A stretch of DNA of 64,000 nucleotides from CAILHX01 sp964511385. Lineage in GTDB: Bacteria; Pseudomonadota; Gammaproteobacteria; Burkholderiales; Methylophilaceae. The translations under genes were made by a program, and so were the position numbers. The notes below the pieces were generated by a model. That model was not told where the DNA came from. It made no database searches and saw only the letters and a program-made list of their open reading frames with translations. This document shows, piece by piece, positions 1 through 8,367 of the stretch; the stretch's first letter is position 1; each line of letters opens with the position of its first letter. The stretch is taken from NCBI GenBank assembly GCA_964511385.1, contig CAZEFE010000004.1, positions 1-64,000 on the forward strand, read 5' to 3'.

Positions 1-6
1 CCAAAC

Positions 7-38
7 AAAAAGCCCTACCGCAACCGGTAGGGCTTTTT
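7..38. terminator. Bidirectional rho-independent terminator
   Basis: A perfect stem pairs 11-20 with 25-34 around a 4-nt loop (21-24). It is preceded by a run of A and followed by a run of T (34-38), so it can end transcripts from either side. The gene it serves lies left of the window. Confidence 0.85.
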
Positions 39-193
39 GCGTTTGTGGCAACGACTCATCCAACCAGCACCTCTGCGTCTAACGTGCTGAATAATCATAA
101 AAATCAGGGTACAATTGCCACGAATTTGTGGGGGGTATTCTGGCCGCAATACAGGGTTCTCACAGCCGCAACCGTCATTTACAGGAGTCGTTG

Positions 194-931
194 ATGAATA
201 TTCAGAGCCACATCGTTGATCTGCCTACGCCAACTGGGATCATGCGTACTTATGTACACCGCCCAGCGGGAGAGGGTCGCTTTCCAGCCATTCTCTTTTA
301 CTCGGAAATCTTTCAGCAAACCGGGCCGATCGAACGCGCTGCCAAAATTATTGCAGGACATGGGTATGCAGTGTTGGTACCGGAAGTATTTCATGAACTG
401 AACCCGATCGGGACCGTGCTGGCCTACGATGATGCTGGACGAGACAAGGGTAATGCCGACAAAGCGACCAAGGATGTGCAAGGTTATGACAGCGATAATG
501 TGGCTTTGATCGAGTGGGTAAAACAGCAATCGTGGTGTTCGGGCACCCTTGGTGCGATGGGATTCTGCATTGGTGGCCACCTGGCATTCCGCGCTGCGCT
601 ACAGCCGCAGATCAAGGCTACCGCCTGCTTTTATGCCACGGATTTGCACAGTAATGCTATCCCAAATAAGCCGGGACAACACAGCATGGAACGCCTGGGC
701 GAAATTAAGGGTGAACTGCTGATGATCTGGGGCAAACAGGATCCGCATATCCCAGCAGAAGGCCGCGCCAAGGTGTATAGCCAGTTGAGCCAGCAAGGCC
801 TGACGTTCACTTGGCATGAATTCAACGGACAGCATGCGTTCATGCGTGATGAAGGTGACCGGTACGACCCGCAACTGGCGCTCATTGGTTACCAGCTGGC
901 ACTGAATCTGTTTGGACGGACGCTTAAATAA
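194..931 (+). CDS. Dienelactone hydrolase family protein
   Basis: A 245-aa alpha/beta hydrolase of the dienelactone hydrolase family, probably cytoplasmic. The catalytic triad is visible: nucleophile Cys125 in GFCIGG, Asp183 in WGKQDPH and His214 in NGQHAF. Family members hydrolyse cyclic esters or lactones; nothing nearby indicates an aromatic-degradation pathway, so the substrate is unknown. The reading frame is open from 128, but the ATG at 194 follows AGGAG (183-187) at good spacing and gives the usual N-terminus, so it is chosen. Confidence 0.88.
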   Translation: MNIQSHIVDLPTPTGIMRTYVHRPAGEGRFPAILFYSEIFQQTGPIERAAKIIAGHGYAVLVPEVFHELNPIGTVLAYDDAGRDKGNADKATKDVQGYDSDNVALIEWVKQQSWCSGTLGAMGFCIGGHLAFRAALQPQIKATACFYATDLHSNAIPNKPGQHSMERLGEIKGELLMIWGKQDPHIPAEGRAKVYSQLSQQGLTFTWHEFNGQHAFMRDEGDRYDPQLALIGYQLALNLFGRTLK

Positions 932-989
932 AGCGGCAACGTGGCAGCCTAGAGTACATTTAGGCGGCAAGAGTTGCCGTATGGCGACG

Positions 990-1358
990 CTATTTCCATG
1001 CTACGGCCTTGCAGGCGGAGTATGCAACCCCAGGCCCGTCAGTCAGGTTGGCCTCAGCGCCGTTGATGTCCAGCACGGCAACGCCATTGCTGTAGCGGTT
1101 TGCGCCGCCCGATGATTTGGTGAGCGCCACTTCACGATCAGGGTAAATCAACCATGCGCCCGCGCCGTTGTCGACCAGCCGCACATAAAAGCGCTTGCCG
1201 CCGGCACATTGGTATTCAGTGGCGTTGGCGGGGGTGCGGCTGTGCTCGGTAGGGGAGCCGGTCCACGAGGGTATCATGCCATTGATGCTGCTACAGCCGG
1301 TAGCGGCGAGTGCGACAACGGCGAATATGGATGTGCGGGCAATGTGCTGCTTGAACAT
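990..1358 (-). CDS. MliC-like lipoprotein (C-type lysozyme inhibitor family)
   Basis: A 122-aa predicted lipoprotein. The signal peptide ends in a lipobox (LAATGC, Cys22), so the mature protein should be membrane-anchored in the periplasm. The C-terminal half (YQCAGGKRFYVRL, later NRYSNG and ACKA) has the pattern of the MliC fold, with paired cysteines and a central S/G-rich strand. MliC proteins inhibit host C-type lysozyme. The membership is a motif judgement; a different small beta-barrel lipoprotein is possible. Confidence 0.65.
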   Translation of the reverse strand: MFKQHIARTSIFAVVALAATGCSSINGMIPSWTGSPTEHSRTPANATEYQCAGGKRFYVRLVDNGAGAWLIYPDREVALTKSSGGANRYSNGVAVLDINGAEANLTDGPGVAYSACKAVAWK

Positions 1359-1425
1359 TTAAACATTCCTGGGACGTGTGAGTATGCGCATATTGCCACA
1401 ACCTGCGCCTGAAAGAATACAGCTT

Positions 1426-1596
1426 TCAGCCGTCACCGCCTTCGTAGACGCCGACCCGATCGTGAAGCAATTCGACCATGCCATGCCGGTTGGCAATTTG
1501 CTGCGCGATCATGCTGCGCTCGTCCGATTTTGGCAACAGCCCAAGCACAATAACAAGCAGTGTTTTCAAGTCGGTGTAAGTTTGTTTTGCTTCCAT
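1426..1596 (-). CDS. Small uncharacterised protein, 56 aa
   Basis: A short leftward gene running from ATG at 1596 to TGA at 1426. It has a good ribosome binding site (AAGGAG about 8 nt upstream of the ATG). The protein begins MEAKQTYTDLKTLL and has a hydrophobic stretch LLVIVLGLL near residues 13-21, followed by a charged helix-like part (KSDERSMIAQQIANRH). Family not recognised. A perfect inverted repeat lies 45 bp upstream. Coding status rests on the Shine-Dalgarno sequence and the plausible composition. Confidence 0.6.
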   Translation of the reverse strand: MEAKQTYTDLKTLLVIVLGLLPKSDERSMIAQQIANRHGMVELLHDRVGVYEGGDG

Positions 1597-1640
1597 TTCA
1601 GTGCTCCTTCTCCATCAGGATCATTAGCAAAGGATGGATA

Positions 1641-1665
1641 ATTGTTGACCCTTTTGGTCAACAAT
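1641..1665. promoter_or_regulatory. Perfect 10-5-10 inverted repeat, operator-like
   Basis: ATTGTTGACC and GGTCAACAAT are exact reverse complements separated by CTTTT. No T tract follows on either strand, so a terminator is unlikely. It sits between the leftward 56-aa gene and the rightward helicase gene, where a dimeric regulator could bind. Confidence 0.45.
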
Positions 1666-1820
1666 GCAAGGGGCATGTGGAAAGAGCTGCGCAGTCCAGA
1701 AACACTTCCTCAACCGTCAGCGGGCGGCTATGATGTGGGCGGATCACTCGTCCCCGGTGGGTATGACCACGTTACAATCCGATAGTGGAGCTTCCAGACC
1801 CGCGCTGGTATTGAACCTAG

Positions 1821-3761
1821 ATGTCCGATCTCGAACGTATTTTTTCCGATGGTGGTGCTTTGGCCGAGGCTATTCCCGGTTACCGCCTGCGTCAGCAGCA
1901 ACTGGAAATGGCGCAAGCCATCCAGCAGGCTATTGCCGACAACGCTACGCTGGTCACCGAGGCCGGCACCGGCACCGGCAAAACCTTTGCCTACCTGGTG
2001 CCTGCACTGCTTTCCGGCGGCAAGGTAATTATTTCCACCGGCACCAAAACGCTGCAAGACCAGTTGTTCAACCGTGACCTGCCGGCGGTGCGCGACGCGC
2101 TGAAAGCACCAGTCACCATCGCCATTCTCAAGGGCCGTGCTAATTACGTTTGCCATTACCACCTGAAACGTGCGGTGAACGAAGGGCGGTTCATGAGCCG
2201 CGACGACGCGCAATATGTCCATCTGATCAAGCGGTTCAGCGAAACCAGCCAGAGCGGTGACAAAAGCGAACTGCCGGATGTGCCGGAGAATGCCTCGGTG
2301 TGGCCAGCGGTGACTTCCACTCGCGATAACTGCCTGGGCTCGGACTGCTCGGATTACAAGGAATGCTTCGTGATGGAAGCGCGCAAGCGCGCATTGGCGG
2401 CGGAAGTAGTGGTGGTAAACCACCACCTGTTTTTTGCCGATGTGATGCTGCGCGATGAAGGCGTGGCGGAACTGCTGCCTGCCTCCAACACGGTGATTTT
2501 TGACGAAGCCCACCAGTTGCCGGAAACCGCTGGGTTGTTTTTCGGCGAGGATCTCACCACAAGCTATCTAATGGATCTGGCGCGCGACGCCCACAGCGAA
2601 TATCTCACCGATGCCAAGGATTGCGTGGAACTGCCCGAGCGTACCTCGGCGCTGGAAAAAGCGGTCAAGGATTTTCGCTTGGTGTTCGGGCTGGAGGGAG
2701 CCAGAATGCCGGTGCAACGCGCACTGAACTTCACGGGCTTTACACCGGCGCTGGAACTGGTGATGGAAAAGCTGGCTGAGCTGGCCAAACTGCTGGAAAC
2801 TCAGGCTGAGCGCAGCCCCGGGCTGGAAAACTGCTGGCAGCGTGCCGCGTCATTGCATCTACAGTTGAAAAATTGGCAAGCAGGGCAAAACGACAATCTG
2901 GTGCGCTGGGTGGAAGTGTTCAGCCAGTCGGTGGTGCTGCATGCGACGCCACTGTCCATTGCCGAAATTTTCAGCAAGCAAATCAACGCGCATCCACGTG
3001 CCTGGATTTTTACATCGGCCACCCTGGCGGTGAAAAGTGATTTCAGCCACTACCTGGCGCAAATGGGCCTGCTCGAATCCCGCACCGAGCGCTGGGAAAG
3101 CCCGTTTGATTATGCACAACAGGCATTGTTGTACGCCCCGCAAGGACTGCCCGACCCCAACCACCCGGACTACATCCTGGCGGTGGCGGAAGCCGCGTTG
3201 CCGGTCATCAAAGCCGCCGGTGGCCGTACTTTCATGTTGTGCACCAGCTTGCGTGCCATGCGCGAAATTCATGGCTGGCTGAAGCACGCTTTTGAGCGCG
3301 ACGGGCTGGATTATCCGCTGCTGATCCAGGGCGATGCCACCCGCTCCGAGTTGCTGGAGCGCTTTCGCCAGTTGGGCAATGCCGTACTGGTCGGCTCGCA
3401 GAGTTTCTGGGAAGGTGTGGACGTGAAAGGTGACGCCTTGTCGGCCGTCATCATTGACAAACTGCCATTCGCCCCGCCGGATGACCCAGTGCTTTCCGCC
3501 CGCATCGAAAAGCTGAATCAGGAAGGCAAAAACGCCTTCATGGAATACCAGTTGCCGTATGCCACCATCACGCTGAAACAGGGCGCTGGGCGGTTGATAA
3601 GAGATGAAAGCGACCGTGGCGTGTTGATGATCTGCGACCCGCGCCTGCTGACCAAGCAATATGGCAAACGCATCTGGCAAAGCCTTCCGCCGTTCTCCAG
3701 AACCAAAGCCCTGGCCGACGTGGAAGCGTTTTTTGCTGCTAATCCAGCTGCAACTGCCTGA
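1821..3761 (+). CDS. DinG/YoaA-type ATP-dependent DNA helicase (Fe-S, XPD-like superfamily 2)
   Basis: A 646-aa protein. Walker A is TEAGTGTGKT near residues 47-55 and the Walker B DEAH box is at 228-231. Four cysteines (111, 171, 176, 182) lie between them and match the 4Fe-4S cluster ligands of the XPD/DinG family. The C-terminal helicase motif GAGRLIRDESDRG is present. The length is closer to E. coli YoaA (about 636 aa) than to DinG (716 aa). Family members unwind DNA 5' to 3' in repair. The 3' end overlaps a convergent small gene by 23 bp. Confidence 0.9.
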   Translation: MSDLERIFSDGGALAEAIPGYRLRQQQLEMAQAIQQAIADNATLVTEAGTGTGKTFAYLVPALLSGGKVIISTGTKTLQDQLFNRDLPAVRDALKAPVTIAILKGRANYVCHYHLKRAVNEGRFMSRDDAQYVHLIKRFSETSQSGDKSELPDVPENASVWPAVTSTRDNCLGSDCSDYKECFVMEARKRALAAEVVVVNHHLFFADVMLRDEGVAELLPASNTVIFDEAHQLPETAGLFFGEDLTTSYLMDLARDAHSEYLTDAKDCVELPERTSALEKAVKDFRLVFGLEGARMPVQRALNFTGFTPALELVMEKLAELAKLLETQAERSPGLENCWQRAASLHLQLKNWQAGQNDNLVRWVEVFSQSVVLHATPLSIAEIFSKQINAHPRAWIFTSATLAVKSDFSHYLAQMGLLESRTERWESPFDYAQQALLYAPQGLPDPNHPDYILAVAEAALPVIKAAGGRTFMLCTSLRAMREIHGWLKHAFERDGLDYPLLIQGDATRSELLERFRQLGNAVLVGSQSFWEGVDVKGDALSAVIIDKLPFAPPDDPVLSARIEKLNQEGKNAFMEYQLPYATITLKQGAGRLIRDESDRGVLMICDPRLLTKQYGKRIWQSLPPFSRTKALADVEAFFAANPAATA

Positions 3762-3906
3762 ACTGGCGCTGGAAATCGTGAGCTTCAGTAAAGAAGCTGC
3801 GTTGGTGTTTCTTCGGGTAAGTCATCTCTTCCAGTTCCTGCGGCGAGTAATGGCTGTAATGACGCTCCACTGCGCTCCAATCCACGTCTTCCGTTGTCTT
3901 GAACAT
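3739..3906 (-). CDS. Small uncharacterised protein, 55 aa
   Basis: Starts at ATG 3906, preceded by GGAGG at a spacing of about 7 nt. The sequence is hydrophilic (MFKTTEDVDWSAVERHY...), with HYSHYSPQELEEMTYPKK in the middle. Its tail overlaps the convergent helicase gene. The frame is open much further upstream, but only this start has a Shine-Dalgarno sequence. Function unknown. Confidence 0.55.
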   Translation of the reverse strand: MFKTTEDVDWSAVERHYSHYSPQELEEMTYPKKHQRSFFTEAHDFQRQFRQLQLD

Positions 3907-3995
3907 GTTGACGGCCTCCAAAAATTGACGGGGCCAGTGTAGACAAGGGATGTTGCAGAAGCGTGCCAACCCTATTGCGGGTTCGTGAAGAATTG

Positions 3996-4469
3996 TTACA
4001 GGTCGCCGCGGTGATAAGGATGGTTGTTGATGACGCTCCACGCCCGGTAAAGTTGCTCGGCCAGCAGCACGCGCACCATGCCGTGGGGCAGGGTCAAAAG
4101 CGACAGGCTCCACGTCCAGTCCGCCTTGGCAACCACGCCGGGATGCAGGCCGTCGGCGCCGCCTATCACCAGGCTGACATCGCGTCCGCCGGACAGCCAG
4201 CCCTTGAATTTGTCGGCAAGTTTCAGCGTGGTCACGGATTGCCCGTGTTCGTCCAGCGCGATCAGGTAATCGCGGCCAACAGCTTCCAGTATGCGTTGTG
4301 CTTCGGCCTCGCGCACCTGTTCGCCGCCTTTGCCGGCAGCGCGTTTGTCGGGCTTGAGCTCCACCAGTTGCACGGTGGCTTCGCGCGGCATGCGCTTGAG
4401 ATATTCATCGCAGCCGGAGGCCACCCAGTCTGGCATTTTGTGACCAACGGCGATGATGCGCAGCTTCAT
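3996..4469 (-). CDS. rlmH: 23S rRNA (pseudouridine1915-N3)-methyltransferase RlmH
   Basis: 157 aa, the normal RlmH length. SPOUT-fold signatures are visible: MKLRIIAVGHKMPDW at the N-terminus, LVIGGADGL forming the SAM-binding knot, and the conserved tail SLLTLPHGMVRVLLAEQLYRAW...HPYHRGDL. It methylates pseudouridine 1915 in helix 69 of 23S rRNA on the 70S ribosome. It ends the leftward leuS-rlmH cluster, six bases after rsfS. Confidence 0.97.
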   Translation of the reverse strand: MKLRIIAVGHKMPDWVASGCDEYLKRMPREATVQLVELKPDKRAAGKGGEQVREAEAQRILEAVGRDYLIALDEHGQSVTTLKLADKFKGWLSGGRDVSLVIGGADGLHPGVVAKADWTWSLSLLTLPHGMVRVLLAEQLYRAWSVINNHPYHRGDL

Positions 4470-4475
4470 CTGCGG

Positions 4476-4853
4476 TTAATTCTGTTTCTGCCTGCGGCTT
4501 TCCGCCGCGCCCCACAACTGTTCCAGGTTGTAGTAATCGCGGGCGGAGGGTTGCATCACATGCACAATGATGTCGCCCAGATCCACCAGCACCCACTCGC
4601 CTTCTTTTTCGCCTTCAATGCCGTAGACCTCGGCGCCGAGTTCTTTCAGCTTGACCACCACGTTGTTGGCTAGCGCCTTGGTCTGGCGGTTGGAACTGCC
4701 GCTGGCGATAATCATGCTGGAAGTGATGGAAGTCAGCTTGCTGACGTCCATTACCTTGATGTCGGTGGCTTTCACGTCCTCCAGTGCGGCGACCACGGCT
4801 TTTTCCATAGTTGCGAGATCCAGCGGTTTGGGGTTTGTTGATTGGGTTGTCAT
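4476..4853 (-). CDS. rsfS: Ribosomal silencing factor RsfS
   Basis: 125-aa RsfS/Iojap/DUF143 protein. The hallmark core is present (ASGSSNRQTKALANNVV, then EGEKEGEWVLVDLGDIIVHVM). It binds uL14 on the 50S subunit and blocks subunit joining when nutrients are short. It overlaps the end of nadD by 4 bp, implying translational coupling, and is followed by rlmH, the usual proteobacterial arrangement. Confidence 0.96.
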   Translation of the reverse strand: MTTQSTNPKPLDLATMEKAVVAALEDVKATDIKVMDVSKLTSITSSMIIASGSSNRQTKALANNVVVKLKELGAEVYGIEGEKEGEWVLVDLGDIIVHVMQPSARDYYNLEQLWGAAESRRQKQN

Positions 4854-5494
4854 GCGCTTCTTTCGTAGAGATGTTGTTGCAAAATGTAATTCAGTACTGT
4901 GTTGGGAACCAGTCCGCGCACGCTTTGCCCGGTGGCCAGGCGTTTTCTGATCTGACTGGCGGAAATGTCGGTGGGCGTCATGGCAAACTCAATGATGCTG
5001 CCGCTGGGCGTGTCGTGTAACACAGTGGTTTTACGCTGCTGCCAGTGCGCCAGCAGTTCCGGGCGCATATCCGCGGCGACCAGATGAACGCCGGGCCTGC
5101 AAGCCACTACCAGATGCGCCAGTTCAAACAGGCGCTGCCATTCATGCCAGTCCGGCAAACCCATAAATGCGTCCGCACCCAGCAGCAGGTAAAACCCGAT
5201 GTTGATGCCCAGTTCGGCACGCAATTCCGTCAGGGTATCTACCGTATAACTGATACCCCCACGGCGGATTTCGCGGTCATCCAGCACAAACCCCGGCTTG
5301 TACTCCGTCGCCAGCCTGACCATGTCCAGCCGGCGCTGCACCGGCGTCCGTGGTGTGGCGCGATGCGGCGGCTGGCCGGCGGGGATGAAGCGGATTTCGT
5401 CCAGATGCAACTGATCCAGCACTTCGCGCGCCAGCAGGAGATGGCCATTATGAATCGGGTCGAACGTACCGCCGAGGATGCCGATTTTCTGCAA
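4850..5494 (-). CDS. nadD: Nicotinate-nucleotide adenylyltransferase NadD (TTG start)
   Basis: 214 aa. It transfers AMP to nicotinate mononucleotide in NAD synthesis. The nucleotidyltransferase motifs GTFDPIHNGH near the N-terminus and ISASQIRKRL near the C-terminus are intact. The start is unusual: TTG at 5494-5492 follows directly on the TAA of proA in the same frame. No upstream start is possible, and a later start would remove the GGTFDP motif. Translation probably depends on re-initiation by ribosomes finishing proA. Confidence 0.95.
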   Translation of the reverse strand: MQKIGILGGTFDPIHNGHLLLAREVLDQLHLDEIRFIPAGQPPHRATPRTPVQRRLDMVRLATEYKPGFVLDDREIRRGGISYTVDTLTELRAELGINIGFYLLLGADAFMGLPDWHEWQRLFELAHLVVACRPGVHLVAADMRPELLAHWQQRKTTVLHDTPSGSIIEFAMTPTDISASQIRKRLATGQSVRGLVPNTVLNYILQQHLYERSA

Positions 5495-6751
5495 TTAGGC
5501 GCGAACCTCGCCATTACCCAGCACTACATATTTCAGGCTGGTCAGCCCCTCCAGCCCGACCGGGCCGCGCGCATGCAGCTTGTCGGTGGAAATGCCGATT
5601 TCTGCGCCCAGGCCGTATTCAAAGCCATCGGCAAAACGGGTGGAGGCATTAACCATCACGCTGCTGGAATCCACTTCACGCAGGAACCGCCTGGCCGTCG
5701 TGTAGTTTTCAGTGACGATGGCTTCGGTGTGCTGCGATGAATACTGGTTGATGTGTGCGATGGCCTCATTCGCATCCGCCACCACCTTGCAGGAGATGAT
5801 GGCTGCCAGGTATTCGGTGTAGTAGTCCTCTTCCGTGGCGGCCTTGGCTTGTGGCACTAGCGCTTGAGTCTCGGCGCAGCCGCGGATTTCAACGCCTTTG
5901 GCGGTCAGCATCTCTGCCAGTTTTGGCAGCATGTCGGAGGCGACAGCGCGCGCCACCAGTAGCGATTCCGCGGTGTTGCAGGTGCCCAGGCGCTGGGTCT
6001 TGGCGTTTTCCAGGATGTTCAGCGCCTTGGTGAAATCCGCATCCGCATCCACATACACGTGGCAGTTGCCGTCCAGGTGCTTGATGACGGGAATGCGCGC
6101 TTCATTGGAAATACGCTCGATCAGGCCCTTGCCGCCACGCGGCACAATCACGTCCACATAGGCTTTCATCGTAATCAGTTCGCCGACAGCGGCGCGGTCG
6201 GTGGTTTCCACCACCTGCACCGCGGCCTTGGGCAGGCCGGCGGCCTCCAGCCCTTCATGCACTAGTCTGGCCAGCGCCTGGTTGCAGTGGATGGCCTCGC
6301 TGCCGCCGCGCAGGATGCAGGCATTGCCGGATTTGATGCACAATCCGGCGGCATCCACCGTCACATTGGGACGCGCTTCGTAAATGATGCCGATCACGCC
6401 CAAAGGCACGCGCATACGGCCGATCTGGATACCGGAAGGGCGATATTTGAAATCGGTCATTTCGCCGATAGGGTCAGCCAGCGCGGCGATTTGCTCCAGA
6501 CCTTCGGCCATGGTGGCGATGGATTTTTCGCTCAAGCCCAGGCGGTCGAGCATGGCCGCTTCCATGCCGGCCGCGCGCGCGGCTGCCAGATCCTGCTGGT
6601 TGGCGGCCATCAGCGCATCCTTCTCGCGGCGGATGGCGGAAGCGATGGCGAGTAGCGCACGGTTCTTGGTATTGGTGTCGGCTTTTGCCATGTGGCGGGA
6701 GGCGGCTCTTGCCGCTTCGCCCACGCCTTGCATGTAATGTTTGATATCCAT
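5495..6751 (-). CDS. proA: Gamma-glutamyl phosphate reductase ProA
   Basis: 418 aa, the normal ProA length. This aldehyde-dehydrogenase superfamily enzyme reduces gamma-glutamyl phosphate to the semialdehyde, the second step of proline synthesis. The catalytic Cys258 lies in RLGTCNTAESLL; YEARPNVTVD and the C-terminal GPVGLEGLTSLKYV are typical. It sits between holA and nadD in the same-strand cluster, and its stop codon abuts the nadD TTG start. Confidence 0.97.
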   Translation of the reverse strand: MDIKHYMQGVGEAARAASRHMAKADTNTKNRALLAIASAIRREKDALMAANQQDLAAARAAGMEAAMLDRLGLSEKSIATMAEGLEQIAALADPIGEMTDFKYRPSGIQIGRMRVPLGVIGIIYEARPNVTVDAAGLCIKSGNACILRGGSEAIHCNQALARLVHEGLEAAGLPKAAVQVVETTDRAAVGELITMKAYVDVIVPRGGKGLIERISNEARIPVIKHLDGNCHVYVDADADFTKALNILENAKTQRLGTCNTAESLLVARAVASDMLPKLAEMLTAKGVEIRGCAETQALVPQAKAATEEDYYTEYLAAIISCKVVADANEAIAHINQYSSQHTEAIVTENYTTARRFLREVDSSSVMVNASTRFADGFEYGLGAEIGISTDKLHARGPVGLEGLTSLKYVVLGNGEVRA

Positions 6752-6767
6752 CTTTGTTACCTATTGA

Positions 6768-7787
6768 TTAACGGGCTCTGGCAGGCTGCACTCTGGCTAC
6801 GCCCAGACATAACCGGGAAAGTTCCAGCCACGCGTCACCTTGCATTAAGCCTTTGTTTATTTTATCAATTTCCGCGGCCTTTAATAAGGTGGCCTGCAAC
6901 AGCTTGAGCGACAGCCGGTTCAGCGCCTGCCGCATCACGTTTTGCCGGTCGCCCCAGATTTTGGCCTGGCCGAAGGCGCTCATCAAATCCATGCCTTGCG
7001 ATTGCGCCATTTTTACCTTGAGCGCGCCGCGCAGCAGCCACATCAGTACGCCCAGCAGGGCAACCGGCTCCACGCCTTCCGCTTTCAGACCGTCCAGCAC
7101 GCGCGAGGTTCTGGCCGGGTCGCCCGCCAGCATGGCATCGCCCAACTGGAACGCATCAAAGCGCGACACATTGAGCACCGCATCGCGCACATCCTCGATT
7201 TTCAAGCGGCCCGCCGGGTAAAGCAGTCCCAGTTTCTGGATTTCCTGATGCGCGGCAAGCAAATTGCCTTCCACTTGGTTGGCGATGAATTCCAGGGTTT
7301 CGGTATCCGCCTGCTGCCCTTGTGCGACCAGCCGACGGCCGATCCATGCCGGCAACCTGTCCGGCTCCACCGGATAGACGCTGATGAGCACCCCGGAGTC
7401 ATCCAGTTTCTGTAACCATACGCCCTGGTCGCGTTTTTCAATGCGCGGCAGGGTAATGATGGTGAGTGTGTCGGGCGGCAAATCCGCCGCATATTCCTGT
7501 AGTGCCTTGCTGCCATCCGTACCCGGCTTGCCGGAAGGGATGTTGATCTCGACGATGCGCAGGCTGGAAAACAGCGACAGGCTCTGGCTGCTGGCCTTGA
7601 GTCGCGCCCAGTTGAAGCCGCGCTCCACGGTGAACACCTCGCGCTCGCTATAGCCGTGCTGGCGTGCCGCAGCGCGTAGCGCATCCTGTGCCTCCATCAC
7701 GCCCAGCGGTTCGTCGCCGGAAATAACATACAAGGGGCGAGGCGGGCGTTCCAGATGCTGGCCTAGTTGCTCGGCGGGCAGTTTCAT
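6768..7787 (-). CDS. holA: DNA polymerase III delta subunit HolA
   Basis: 339 aa from ATG 7787. This clamp-loader subunit opens the beta sliding clamp. The N-terminus MKLPAEQLGQHL...YVISGDEPL matches the family pattern of an xLxPEQL helix followed by a strand with GDEPL. The frame also has a TTG at 7796, which would add three residues; the ATG aligns better with known HolA starts. It lies directly downstream of lptE, as in other betaproteobacteria. Confidence 0.92.
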   Translation of the reverse strand: MKLPAEQLGQHLERPPRPLYVISGDEPLGVMEAQDALRAAARQHGYSEREVFTVERGFNWARLKASSQSLSLFSSLRIVEINIPSGKPGTDGSKALQEYAADLPPDTLTIITLPRIEKRDQGVWLQKLDDSGVLISVYPVEPDRLPAWIGRRLVAQGQQADTETLEFIANQVEGNLLAAHQEIQKLGLLYPAGRLKIEDVRDAVLNVSRFDAFQLGDAMLAGDPARTSRVLDGLKAEGVEPVALLGVLMWLLRGALKVKMAQSQGMDLMSAFGQAKIWGDRQNVMRQALNRLSLKLLQATLLKAAEIDKINKGLMQGDAWLELSRLCLGVARVQPARAR

Positions 7788-7817
7788 CAGGAGCAATGCG
7801 GCCTTGGTTGCATGAGG

Positions 7818-8363
7818 CTACTGCGCAGCGGGTTCCGCCGAGGTGGCGCCGGTTAAGTCCGTTGCGGTCTCCTTGGCTTTGCTCAGCACGCTCACCCGGC
7901 GCAGGATTTCACGCACCACATCACTGCGCATATCGTTGTTCAACCGGGCTTCTTCACCTTCCTTGGCCAGCGTCTGCGAGTCGTCATAGGCGAAATCACG
8001 TCGCTGCTCAACGGTTTGCGGCGGCCCCCACAGTTCTTCACCAGCATCCCGAATACGGAATACCACACGATAAATGAGTTGGTATTCGCGCACCCGGCCA
8101 TTGCTGGCGAGGGACAGGATGCGCTTTTCACCGGTTTCCGACATCATGTCCAGCGAGCCTTGCGCACCTTTTGCGGTGGGTAATATCTTGACGCCGTTGG
8201 CTTTAAGGGAGCGCCGCAGGTCCCTGGAAATGGAAGGCGCGCCGGAGTCCTGGATATAGAGCGTTTCAAACGGCACGCTGCCGATGCCGCGCAGGTGGAA
8301 GCCGCAAGCGGTCAGGCTCAGTAGGCAAATCAGCAGCAGATAATGCAAAGAGACAGTTTTCAT
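7818..8363 (-). CDS. lptE: LPS-assembly lipoprotein LptE
   Basis: 181 aa. The signal peptide ends in the lipobox LTAC (Cys20), followed by the family signature GFHLRG. LptE plugs the LptD beta-barrel at the outer membrane for lipopolysaccharide export. It is four bases downstream of leuS and followed by holA, the standard betaproteobacterial order. Confidence 0.94.
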   Translation of the reverse strand: MKTVSLHYLLLICLLSLTACGFHLRGIGSVPFETLYIQDSGAPSISRDLRRSLKANGVKILPTAKGAQGSLDMMSETGEKRILSLASNGRVREYQLIYRVVFRIRDAGEELWGPPQTVEQRRDFAYDDSQTLAKEGEEARLNNDMRSDVVREILRRVSVLSKAKETATDLTGATSAEPAAQ

Positions 8364-8367
8364 TGGA

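Noticed and set aside
1378..1641. Rightward 87-codon frame between the lipoprotein and helicase genes
   Set aside because: No ribosome site; the opposite strand has a better small gene with AAGGAG in the same interval.
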